A stretch of DNA of 64,000 nt, taken from NCBI RefSeq assembly GCF_041260155.1, contig NC_091941.1, forward strand, positions 39,380,747 to 39,444,746, read 5' to 3'. Positions 24,008 to 34,800 of the stretch are shown piece by piece. Each line of letters opens with the position of its first letter. The stretch's first letter is position 1. This DNA is from Ptychodera flava. Lineage: Eukaryota; Hemichordata; Enteropneusta; Ptychoderidae. The position numbers were made by a program, and so were the translations under genes. Under the pieces are notes generated by a model that saw only the letters and a program-made list of their open reading frames with translations, searched no databases and had not been told where the DNA came from.

Positions 24008-24105
24008 GCTAGTTTTCCATCGGATTCGAACCCACAACATGCGGCATCAGTCGCCTAGCTGAGAGGCCACAGACAGAACCGCTCGGCTAAATCTCCACTC
24101 CCAAA
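24008..24105 (-). repeat. tRNA-like sequence (class II, Ser/Leu type), probably a SINE head
   Basis: Read on the minus strand it has an A-box TAGCCGAGCGGT and a B-box GGTTCGAATCC about 60 nt apart, spacing that suits a tRNA with a long variable arm. The acceptor ends do not pair (GGGAGTG against GGAAAAC) and the T-stem has a mismatch, so it is not a good functional tRNA. A tRNA-derived SINE or tRNA pseudogene is more likely. The SINE body, if any, would extend toward 23900. Confidence 0.5.
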
Positions 24106-25236
24106 AAGAGTGGTTCAATAGCCGGCTAAGTTGTTACATTTTTCTGACTGAGACCGCTCAACACGTTGTAGGGTTCTTGAAGCACTCATGCACGCATGGT
24201 TAAACTTCAAATCATGATAACAATATTATGGAAAATTAATGAAGGAACTGCCGGGTAAAGTAATATCATGGTTAGAAATTTTACAGGTAATCAATTTGGA
24301 TTGGACATCTTATACAGTATTGCAGTTCATAATTATGCAAATTCCAGATTAATATTTGACCCCACAAGGTCATCAGTACTAAGTGTTAATCAAATGACTA
24401 GTCATGTTGACTGAAATATTACAGTACAGCTGTATAGACCACTAGATTGCTTAATTGCTGTATGTATGTGTTAATAACAGTACTTGTAGATTCATTAGAA
24501 ATTTGCCATGCTGTCTATAGTTTACATTTGAACCATGTAGATTTTGATGATATGTATGTATCTGTACACTATATTCAATAAAAGTAGATGCCATACTTTA
24601 TCTAAATAGACAATACATTTCTGTACTCTGTATCCAAATAGATGCAACTTTATACACTTCTGCAAGGCAATTTATACTCAAGAAGTGATATTATTATCTT
24701 TAAGAATATAGTCGATGTAGATTATTTTACAGCATTTTGTCCTTTATTACTCTCCAAAGGTCAAACCTATTTTATTGCTTGTTGTATCAGTTTGTGTTTG
24801 TTGACATTACACTTGTTTACACGACACACATATTATCATGTATGCACATTTGAATGTTCACATGGAAAAAGTGCAAATATGTATTTCTGCTTAATTTATT
24901 GATTTTCTTATATACTTGTAAATAATGTTATGTTTTTAAGCTGATAATGTGATTTGGTTCATATCAAGAACTCTACCAATTAACTGTCAGTTTGCTTGAT
25001 TTTTACAGTCATATATTTTTTCCTTTGATAAAGCTGTCATGAATTACATATTTGATAAATTACATATTTGATATGTGAGTAAATCTGTAATTCAGCTGCT
25101 GTTTCTCAGAATATCTTCTAAAGATGTACACAATTCTCATTACCATCTGGCAATGTTACCCTCATGGCTTCTGAATGAATATTGTATTATACTTCCTTGT
25201 TTGATACACAATGTGTGGCAATAGCAAACACCTATA
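24106..25236. other. Intergenic stretch, nothing recognised
   Basis: AT-rich, with an AATAAA at about 24578 but no linked coding exon. No clear repeat. Confidence 0.4.
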
Positions 25237-25408
25237 GCCTAGTCATGAGGGTTATAGCGCCCGTCTATTACCCCAAGGGGCTGTGTGTTACCAGAGACAC
25301 ATCGCTATTGCCTGAGGCCGTAGGCCAAGGGGTATAGCGATGTGTTTCTGGTAACACGCCCACGAGGGGAAATAGACAAGCGCTATAACCCGAATAAAGA
25401 CCAGGCTT
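25237..25408 (+). mobile_element. MITE with CCTAGTC...GACCAGG ends (copy 2)
   Basis: Same family as 7857-8074: AGTCATGAGGGTTATAGCGC at the left and GCGCTATAACCCGAATAAAG then ACCAGG at the right. Its centre forms a second inverted repeat around GAGGCCGTAGG (AGACACATCGCTATTG against TATAGCGATGTG). Confidence 0.65.
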
Positions 25409-25576
25409 AGTTGCACTTTAATCTTTTCTGTCGATGGGCTGTTCAAGTTCTTACGCTGTTGGAATATTGGAAAATGTTGGACAATCTGTTTCAGAAAATG
25501 TGTTGTCACCTATCCCGGCCTCACATCACGTTCTAGTCATCACCCACCATTGTGGCAGAGCTGCAGATGACACTAT

Positions 25577-25712
25577 GGTCACGTGACCGGGCACTTTTCC
25601 AAATTTGGTAAGAACTATTTCCGTAGGGGAATGGCTTTTCAAAAAATACCCACTGACGTCACTTTTGTCGATCCGATGGGGACTAGAAGTATCTATTTTC
25701 TCCTCACGTGAC
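25577..25712. promoter_or_regulatory. Orphan cluster of E-box/CRE palindromes
   Basis: GGTCACGTGACC (25577-25588), TGACGTCA (25654-25661) and TCACGTGACG (25704-25713) lie within 140 bp. No exon is supported nearby on either strand. It may be a promoter or enhancer, or merely part of an unrecognised repeat. Confidence 0.3.
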
Positions 25713-25848
25713 GTATTCTAGCAAATCGCGACACGGAATGAGCATGTGGCATGTTATAATTCTATTTAATGAATCAGCCTTTGAACAGAATACATGCAGG
25801 TTATATGCTTACAGTGGTACATTGTTTTCAGTTTGTCTACCATGGCAG

Positions 25849-25904
25849 GCAGGTGGGTGGGTGGGTGGGTAGGTAGGGAGGGAGGGGGTGCGTGTGCGCG
25901 TGCG

Positions 25905-25959
<55 letters not shown>
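25849..25959. repeat. Compound microsatellite (GGTG)n-(GGGA)n-(GA)n
   Basis: GGTGGGTGGGTGG, then GGGAGGG, then GCGTGCG, then about 25 GA units (25908-25959). Confidence 0.95.
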
Positions 25960-25962
<3 letters not shown>

Positions 25963-26403
25963 TGTATGTGTCTGTGTGTGCCACCGGGATGTAATCCTAC
26001 TTGAAAAATATAGCAATGCATGTCAATGTGTACATTGAAATTTGTATGGACATAATCTGAGAACTGAAGGCAACTTCACACATTGGATCTTAGTGAAATA
26101 ACATGATGGATGGATCATTGCATGTTAAGACCAATCAAATATTTAACCGTACAGGTAACCAAATTCAAATGGCAATTATAAAGGTCAAATAATAATAATG
26201 ATACAATTCAGTTATGTCTCCCCATATTTAAATTCCACACAATCACTCAACAACAATGATCCACTCACTGGTATGTCATTTCACTAACAAAGGTAGATTA
26301 ATGTGTTAAGTGGCCTTCAGTTCTGAATATTTATGTGTTTAAAACAATCTTCTTGTTTCATTCTTAGAGAACTGACATATTGTTTTAACCAGCTTGCACA
26401 ACA

Positions 26404-27112
26404 GATGTAATCTTCTTACGGTCAATGTCAGGTTTTGTGACTATTTTCAGGTTAAACTTGAAACTTTTAAATTAAAAATGTTGCAAATATCAGTTTTCAA
26501 AACTGTCACTTTGATGTAATCTTCTTACAGTCAATGTCAGGTTTTGTGACTATTTTCAGGTTAAACTTGAAACTTTTAAATTAAAAATGTTGCAAATATC
26601 AGCTTTCAAAACTGTCACTTTGATGTAATCTTCTTACGGTCAATGTCAGGTTTTGTGACTATTTTCAGGTTAAACTTGAAACTTTTAAATTAAAAATGTT
26701 GCAAATATCAGCTTTCAAAACTGTCACTTTGATGTAATCTTCTTACAGTCAATGTCAGGTTTTGTGACTATTTTCAGGTTAAAACTTGAAACTTTTAATT
26801 TAAAAATGTTGCAAATATCAGCTTTCAAAACTGTCACTTTGATGTAATCTTCTCACAGTCAATGTCAGGTTTTGTGACTATTTTCAGGTTAAACTTGAAA
26901 CTTTTAAATTAAAAATGTTGCAAATATCAGCTTTCAAAACTGTCACTTTGATGTAATCTTCTTACAGTCAATGTCAGGTTTTGTGACTATTTTCAGGTTA
27001 AACTTGAAACTTTTAAATTAAAAATGTTGCAAATATCAGCTTTCAAAACTGTCACTTTGATGTAATCTTCTTACAGTCAATGTCAGGTTTTGTGACTATT
27101 TTCAGGTTAAAA
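26404..27112. repeat. 109-bp minisatellite, about 6.5 units
   Basis: Units begin GATGTAATCTTCTTAC at 26404, 26513, 26622, 26731, 26841, 26950 and 27059. Periods are 109 or 110 bp and units differ by only a few bases. No coding potential. Confidence 0.95.
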
Positions 27113-27129
27113 CTTGAAATGAAACTTAA

Positions 27130-27344
27130 CCTTTTGAGTGCTGTAATTTTTCCCACCAAAATTTGGTGGAACATTTTACCAATTTTTATGAATTTCTCCG
27201 TAAGTTTTTTGATAATTTTTGACCAAATGGACATCTCATTTCATTGCTGCATTGTCTTACGAAAATTTTAGCAAAATTCTGAAAAAAAATTGACTGGGGT
27301 ACATTTTATATAGGCTGCAAAAATTGACTTTGGCGCTCAATGGG
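27130..27344. mobile_element. 215-bp TTAA-flanked MITE (piggyBac-like)
   Basis: TTAA at 27126-27129 and 27345-27348. The ends are CCTTTTGAGTGC and GCGCTCAATGGG, an imperfect inverted repeat. C-starting ends with TTAA targets are usual for piggyBac relatives. It abuts the minisatellite on its left. Confidence 0.65.
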
Positions 27345-27348
27345 TTAA

Positions 27349-29413
27349 GAAACATAGCCTTTATAGTTTTGTTGCTTTTTGCTATTTCAATCAAATGCTT
27401 AACTCTTGCCAAAATAAATGCTTTGATATTTAACATAGCCATCTCTGCTTCCAATTAGTATCATCTCTATATGTATCCTTGTGCTTTCAATTACCAGGGG
27501 ATGCTGTCATTCAGACACATACTATACCTATGCTACTTTACACTCCATTTTAAGAAGTATAGAAAGGTCAGATTTCACTGGTCATGCAAAATGAAAACAT
27601 TTATGTAATCAGAAAAATAAAAATTTACCAACAAGATTGCCTCTCACTAAGGCGTTCTCAAAATGCTGAAGTACAATACAACAAATGGTACTTATGCAGA
27701 TCATGAAAATGAAGTTTGATCTGAAAAATTCGGTCATTTTGTAAGTGTAAATGTTAATAAGTTATTCAAGATGTAATTTACTGTCTCATTGCTACTTTTT
27801 ATTCATAAAGGCAATAAATATATCATGTATACTCCCTGCACATTGCTCGTGTCATATTTTACTGGCAAGTTCCTTACAGTAGAGGACTGCCTATGGTAAG
27901 TGCAATTTTAGCATAGACAGTAGAAACGAGACTGTCTGTGGTTTTAGCAAATGTCATTGATTTGCAAAACTTGTTTGCAAAACTTTGCAAAACTTTTACA
28001 AAAGATTTGTTAAAATAAGCTGTTTCAAATAAGCATTCAAAAAAAATTGTGTTACCATACTACTAGATTTCCAATAAAATGGCAAGACTCCACCTTTCTG
28101 TATAAAAGGACCTCAAAAAAAAGCTGACCTAGCAATTTTCCAAAATACCTGATTACTTGTGATAATATTGTTATGCATCACTATTGCTGAGTCAGCAACC
28201 CAATTTTTTCTGCATATATACATCTGAAAGTCATTTGTAAAAGAGCAAAATCAAAATTCAAGGAAATTATAATGCTCTAGTCTGTGGTCCCATCTGCATT
28301 GAGAGCTGAAACCAATGACTGTGGACTGCATAAAATCAGGTTCAGACTATTAAATTTCTATGCAATGTACCTCACAAAGTAAGATGCTGACACCCATTCA
28401 TCAAATTCTGGTCTACTCACTACAACCTACAATAATTCCATTGTGAAAAAATTATAATAATGTTTTCATTTAGGTTCAATTGTTCCCCCTAGTATCTTGT
28501 GTGTATTCTTCCCTTTTACAACATGTTGTCTGTGGACAATGTGATCTTTAAATCCAATATACATAAGCAAATTTGTACCATGCAAGCAGCAAGTCTTCAT
28601 TTATAAGACATTTTAGACTTGCAGCTCTCTCCAAAACTCAGTAGTTGAACTTGTCCAGCACAGTCTCCGTAAGTTGTTATAAAAACAACATGGAATGCAA
28701 ACAGTTGCAGTGATGATATTGAGTTCATTTGCATTTACAGATCCCGGTATGAGGAACATTATGTAAAAACTTGCAATCTAAAGTCTGAGAATTAAAAAAT
28801 GTAACCACATACTAAGGAGCAGAGAGCTGTATGTAGCCGGACTTATATATGCATCTTAACTATGAAAAGTTTGGTGGGCCTTGTATCTAATCATGCATTT
28901 CCATGGTTTGTGATTAAGATCAAGGAAACATTCAAGATTTTTTATGCATTCTTCAAACAGCTGCAAATGCATAGTGTACTGTAGCCATTCCATCGTTCAC
29001 TGGCATTTGGCTTTGATGACCTGGAAAATCTGCTGAACAAGCTTTGTGATTAAGTGTTTGGATGTTAAGAAACCCAAAATCAGTAATATAGAGAGCCAAT
29101 GTGTTCATGTATGAATAACAACATCATACTATGCTCATAAGATGAGAGAACTTTGTGCAATATGTTAACATTTAATCATCTTTGGTGAAGATCTGGTTTT
29201 TCTTTATCATATTGATGACACGTTGATGATGATGTTGCATGCTGCATTATCATTCAACTGAAAATGAACCAGAACTTATTCAACTTGACAACTTTTGAAC
29301 ATCAAAAATAAGCAAATTATATGTTTTACTGTAGGAAATCCTGTTTTCAGAAATTTATGCATAAAACATTGAATTAACTGCATAACAGTGATTGTATATA
29401 TCAGTGCTTTATT
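27349..29413. other. Intergenic stretch, nothing recognised
   Basis: About 2 kb of AT-rich DNA with no supported exon, RNA gene or clear repeat. Confidence 0.4.
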
Positions 29414-29416
29414 TAA

Positions 29417-31377
29417 GGGAAGGACCCTTAGATCTTGGGAGGGGGTGGTCACAATGAAATTTTCGAAATTTTTTAATCATTGTAAATTTCTAGAAATTTT
29501 TTTTTCCAAATGAGAATAGCTGTGCTAATTTTTTTTTCTGAGTAAATTTTCAGATTTATAGTTTTTTTTAAGTTCCACGCTGTCTGAGGATACAATGTAC
29601 ATCCATATCACTAGCGCAAATAAGATTGTGTGCTGTAACTACAACATACATATGGCCTAGTGATTTATATTGCTGATAGATTTTGTGAAATGGTTGCACA
29701 TCATCTTGCGCACTGAATGTCCAACAGCACTGCCTAATACTGGAACAGAAGGAAATGAAGAAGTGGTGGAATCAAAGACTGATTTTTGCACAACCAATGA
29801 CAGGCAATCCGTCACTCCTGGTTCTGTAAACAATTCTGAACAGATTATTCATATAAATGAGACAAATCAGAAAAAAAGACAGTGTCGGCAATGAGTTTCC
29901 CTCCATGTATGATGACAGTGTTCTCCGTGGAATTATTTTACAAGAGGGCGAAGATGTGGTGCAAAGCACCACAAGCGACCGCGCAAGCGGTCACAGGGGG
30001 AGGTCAGTCCTGCCATTAGAGCTTTAGAAAAATAGAGATTCAAATGGTGTTATTTGGTGGCACTTGGGGAGTATTTTTTTAGATTACACATCTTCCTCTG
30101 AAACATGTTCTTCTTGCTCCTCAATAGTTTCCTATATTTTTGAAAATTGACTATTTGGGTTTCCTTGCTTCCTTTTCTACTGCGTGGTGAAATGCCTACA
30201 TTCACCCCACCAAACATCATGCATATCTCATGATTTACAATTGATTTTGACAAGCTGAGAAGCTGTTTGCAAAATGTAGTGAAATTTGCATATTTGTGTT
30301 TTTAGGGCAATTTTTGCCCTTTTTTGATCAAAACACCTATTTCTCTGTAGCAGCATGTCCAAATTGATTGGATGTGTATAGATGTGTTGAAATTTCAATA
30401 TTTGTCTTTTTAGGGCAATTTATGCCATTCATGGTCAAAAAATCTGTATTCTCTGAAAGGGCTTGTCCAATTTCTTTGAAATTTGCTACATAAGTCCCTT
30501 AAGATTCGCTTAAATCATGCTCTTTTTTTGTGGTGGAAAAATTCTGAAGATAATTGTTATTCAGCATTTGCTACAGACAAACGATTAGTCATGCAGATTT
30601 ATTCAGTATTTGCTATGGAGAAACCTTCAAAGTTCAACCCTTTTGTGTGTTTTTGTGTTGGGATTTGTTGGATAGATGGCATTCTACGTAGTGTATTGTT
30701 GAATGTTAAAAAAATGTGTTGCAGTTGTTTTTAAGGCTGTTTTTTGAGAAAAAATAACAAAAAATGCCCTTTTAAAAGCAAAATAATACATAATGACTTG
30801 ATATGTTGTTTTTTCATTATTGACATGTTTCTACTTGTTCACTCATTCCTGCATTCATCATTGCAATAAAATGCTGTGAAAAAAATGAACCTGATGTGGC
30901 CTGTATCTGTTCACCTTGAGTTAAAAGGCAAATATAACTTTCTGTCCTGACAACCATACCATGGTTTCAATGTTTTACCTAGTGTACCTGCTTGGTTTGT
31001 ACGCAGGAAACAAGTAGAAAACAGGCTCTATAATTTTATAATTTTCAAGTGATCAGAATACAAAAGTCCTGAAAAGATAAGATGATCACAACTTCCAGTA
31101 TAAGGGATACAGTCACTTTAAATGTATACAATAAAATTTAAAATGTGCCTGTAGGATGTACTAAAAATACAGAAAGCTGCTTTCTGTCGGTAAAATCTAA
31201 AAAAAAATCGAGATTTTAAAAACTTTTGCAGATTTTTTTACGCATTTGTATTCTTATTTATTTATTTTTTTTATTTTGCAAACTAGTTTGAAGATTTTTT
31301 TTCCTAACTTTCTGCTCTGAAATTTTTTTTTTTTTCTTTTTTTGACCACCCCCTCCCAAGATCTAATGGTCCGTCCC
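29417..31377 (+). mobile_element. PIF/Harbinger-like non-autonomous TIR element, copy B
   Basis: The ends are GGGAAGGACC and GGTCCGTCCC inside TAA duplications (29414-29416 and 31378-31380). The body is the reverse of copy A, with matching blocks at 30470-30735 and 30800-31330. Compared with A it has about 350 extra bases (29592-29941) ending in a CAGTGTTCTCC motif at 29916, and only one GCCACC module. The extra part contains a protein-like frame (29670-29894; separate entry). Confidence 0.75.
29670..29894 (+). CDS. Unrecognised protein-like frame inside copy B
   Basis: A 74-residue frame (MLIDFVKWLHIILRTECPTA ... SEQIIHINETNQKKRQCRQ) with a hydrophobic start, an acidic and Ser/Thr-rich middle and a basic end. 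Its composition looks more protein-like than the surrounding frames, but I recognise no domain. It is absent from copy A. It may be a fragment of a transposon protein or a captured host exon. Real expression is doubtful. Confidence 0.2.
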   Translation: MLIDFVKWLHIILRTECPTALPNTGTEGNEEVVESKTDFCTTNDRQSVTPGSVNNSEQIIHINETNQKKRQCRQ

Positions 31378-31380
31378 TAA

Positions 31381-31852
31381 TGGTAAAAATCTTTTCACTT
31401 TGTCTACAATGGAAATCAAGAAAATGTCATTTGCCAATAAATCTACATTTTGATTGGGAGGAGAGGCATGTAATAAAAACAAAACCCATACAAGGGACTG
31501 TGACCCCTCAAGGCAGGAGACATTATTTTACATTCTAATGTTAGGCAAATGGTCACCTACTCTTAGGATACTCTCCCTGCTATGCATGTTTGGACTATAG
31601 TATAAAATCCCAGTTTCTGTAACACTCTCTCCTTAGACTAAAACAACCACAACACAACAGTTAATTATCTTCGTTGAATTTTATTGGTCAACAACAACAA
31701 CATCACTACTGGTAAACATAAACAACAATGCACAACAACAACAACAACCAGATTTATGTGTCCCCTAATGTTTCACAAGCTACTGTGGGTCTCGTAAAGG
31801 GGAAAGAATGTGCACACAAAGCCGTTGGCGGCGCTGTTTGTGGCAGAGCAGC
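31381..31852. other. Upstream region of BCKDHA
   Basis: Contains CAA-rich simple sequence (31680-31750). From about 31800 it becomes GC-richer (GCCGTTGGCGGCGC), fitting a TATA-less promoter or 5' UTR just before the BCKDHA start. Confidence 0.4.
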
Positions 31853-31863
31853 AAGATGGCGGC
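31853..31863 (+). promoter_or_regulatory. YY1-like motif over the BCKDHA start codon
   Basis: AAGATGGCGGC matches the YY1 consensus AAnATGGCGG and includes the initiator ATG. This arrangement is common in TATA-less housekeeping and nuclear-encoded mitochondrial genes of animals. Confidence 0.5.
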
Positions 31864-34800
31864 ACTCAGAGGGCTCGGTCGTTTAAGCAGAGGCATTACG
31901 TCGTCTTCCAGAACGCTTTGCACAAGACTTAAACCAGTTCGAACAATTTCATGCACGGTAAGCACCAGTTATTTATTTCAGCAGTATTTTAAGCCAGACT
32001 CGATCAAATCATGTTCCTTATCAGAAAGGTAATGTTACGCATATATTGTACGTCATGTAAATGCGTTTCTGTGTCGTCGTACATACCGGTATATGATGCA
32101 TGTGGGTGTGAGACGGGGTGTGAGACTAGTATCGCCGGTGGGTTCACTTTCACTCGTACACCATTGCCGGCGCTAATTTGCGGGTATGAACTTTACAACG
32201 AATGGTCAACATGAGAGTTTGATCATGAAGTACAAGAACACCATATTTACAAGCACAAACTCCAGAATAAAACATGGCTGATTGCCAAGATAGGGAACCA
32301 GAAGAAGGCTGTCCTTAAAATGTCATGAAATTGATGGATTGCTATGGTATGAAAACGAGTTGCCTTTAGCACCATTGAATGCTTGGGCTTGGACCAACAA
32401 ATCCAAATTGACGCTGCTCATACGTGCCATAACGCTATTGTTAGTATCACAATATTTTGAAGTGTATTATCTTTTATCTGAGTGTAAGGTGCACAGAAAT
32501 CTGACACCGTCGGAGGTACTTCTACTCATCGAGTGAGATGATTGCCCCCATGTTTTATTTCTGCATGTGGCTCCGGTGACAAGTTGACATGTAGTACAGG
32601 CGTGTCTGACTGCCATGCAGAGACTTTAAAGCGCAGTGGTCGTCGCGCTGCGCGTGCGCGATTTTTTTGTTGATAAACAGAAATGTTTGTAAACATAAGT
32701 CTTCTCAACTTCAATCGGAGTGAGATGGGAGCAGTCCCTCACTTTCGCCAGAGCAGGACACGGGAGATGCTGTTGCTTAAGGGAGAAGGTCACAGCGTTG
32801 ACGTACATGAATATAAGAGAATCCGATCCCACAACCAGCTGCACAACGTACCGGCCCCGCGATGACTTGGCCCACGACCCACTGTTGATTACCATTTCTT
32901 ACTTCTTCTAGTAATACGTGGCAAGAAATAGTCAGACGACAGGACACAATCGACAAAACGAGCGGGTTTTTGCGGCATTTGGCAGGAAAATTGCACAGCT
33001 ACACATAGGGACGTATTGAGAGATCCTGTGCACGGTCATGGCAGAGATCCAACGGCTAGTTCGTGTAGGCCTACCGGTGCTACGCAAACTTCGTTGTTGT
33101 ACCTCCTGATTGCCGGGTAGGTCTGAATCCTCTTTCAAATGAGATAACCCCCACATAACAAGAAGACCTATGAAATGTCCTTCGCTTGACTTGATTCCTG
33201 TACTCGGAATTCTCGTTTGCACCCCCAACGCACAGTAAGTGAGACTACCCACAATTCCCCTTGATTTGTGTGCTCAGACATTATTTGCTAAAGGCTTCTT
33301 CAATTTTATCAGTTTCTGAACAATTTGAAACTTAAAATTTAATTTTAGAATTATTGGTTAAAACTATGGTCCAAAATTATTGATTATGTTTAAAATTCAG
33401 GAGTAAATTGAATAAGAATTCCATGTTTGAAGGTACTAAAAATTGTCCACGGTCAAGGTAAAGTTATCAGCAACTAAGATGGTCTCATCCTAACATCTGT
33501 CAGACATGCAAATTTCCTTTGTTACAAACATTCAAAAAAATCAATACCCTCTCTTTTTCCAACACATATGCAACTTATTCCCTTAGTTTCCTTGAAAATA
33601 TTGCATATGGCTGTCAAAAAACTATGTTGACAAAATCACAAAATTGCTATCTCCTCCGCGGAAAAAGGGTTGATCTTCTCATTATTCACAGTGAAAAACT
33701 AGAGAATTATGATTATCAAAACTATGGTCCCAGAATTTCGAAATATGGACCAAGCTGTTCTGTGTACAGAAGAAATTTGCTTCACTTCAGTGAGTGATCT
33801 CCCTGTGTACGGATCATGGAGAATTGTGGGTAGCCTCACTTACTGTGCAACGGGGCAAACTTCATAGTGGAGTTGGATTCTCAACGGCCGAGTGTAGCGC
33901 GCCATATACCCGGTTCTCTTGACACCAACGTTCATGCAGACCACGGAACAGACGCTTCTTGCTGCAGCGGGCATTGCTCTGCGAGCTGTAGATTTCTGTC
34001 GCTTGCGTTTTTGTCAATTGTACTCCTGTTGGGCCTCTTGAAATGAAAGGTCCTCCTTGCTAGCGATGTCGTAGACCAGAGCCCGGTCATTGATAGTCTG
34101 TTGGCATATACATGCGTACGGGTAAGTGTTTAGCTCCATGGCTCGAGCGAGCCCCATTCAACTGATTCAAGAAAATCATGATCAAATGTGATCTCAATCC
34201 AGCGTGTAATCACTATTCAATATTCAGCAGATATTTAACTTAGATTAACTGACCTTTTGTTTCGTGTTAGATTTGGTAAGTTGGTATCCTTGTGACAAAT
34301 CAGCCGCCATATCAGCGGCAATATCGCAAACATAATAATCAACCCGTAACCTCATGCGGCATTCTCGGATATGTTGTCAACAAGGGGGGGGACCCCCTCA
34401 GGAGCATGCGCAGCGCGACGACCACTGCGCTTTAAGTCAATACTTTATGATACAGCATGACTCTAAGTCCACAGACTTGCAAGGCTGACTTGAGTGCAGC
34501 ATAAACAGTATTTTATGAAGAAAATGTGTAGGTTCTTTTGTTCACAGATTAATAATATACGATCTGGCAAATTTCATATCCTAAGTTATGTAGGTTTTTA
34601 CACTTGTCATATACCCAAGAAAGTCGGACAATTAATTTTGATGACATTTTTAGCTCACATTTGGTATACGTAAATTTACCAAAGAGAGCTTGTAGGTAAA
34701 TCAGTGGTGTATGTACATGTACATGTATGTATATATATATGTATGAATGTATGCATCAAAAACTCGAAAACCACAGCACCTACCATTTTAGTATTTAGTG

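Noticed and set aside
24008-24105. Functional tRNA gene on the minus strand
   Set aside because: Acceptor stem does not pair and the T-stem has a mismatch; kept only as a tRNA-like repeat.
25766-25994. Frames with poly-Ser/Leu or Arg/Glu runs
   Set aside because: Translations of the (GA)n microsatellite.
32932-33252. 106-codon minus frame in BCKDHA intron 1
   Set aside because: Lies in the 1.8-kb TTAA-flanked element; I recognise no transposase motif in it.
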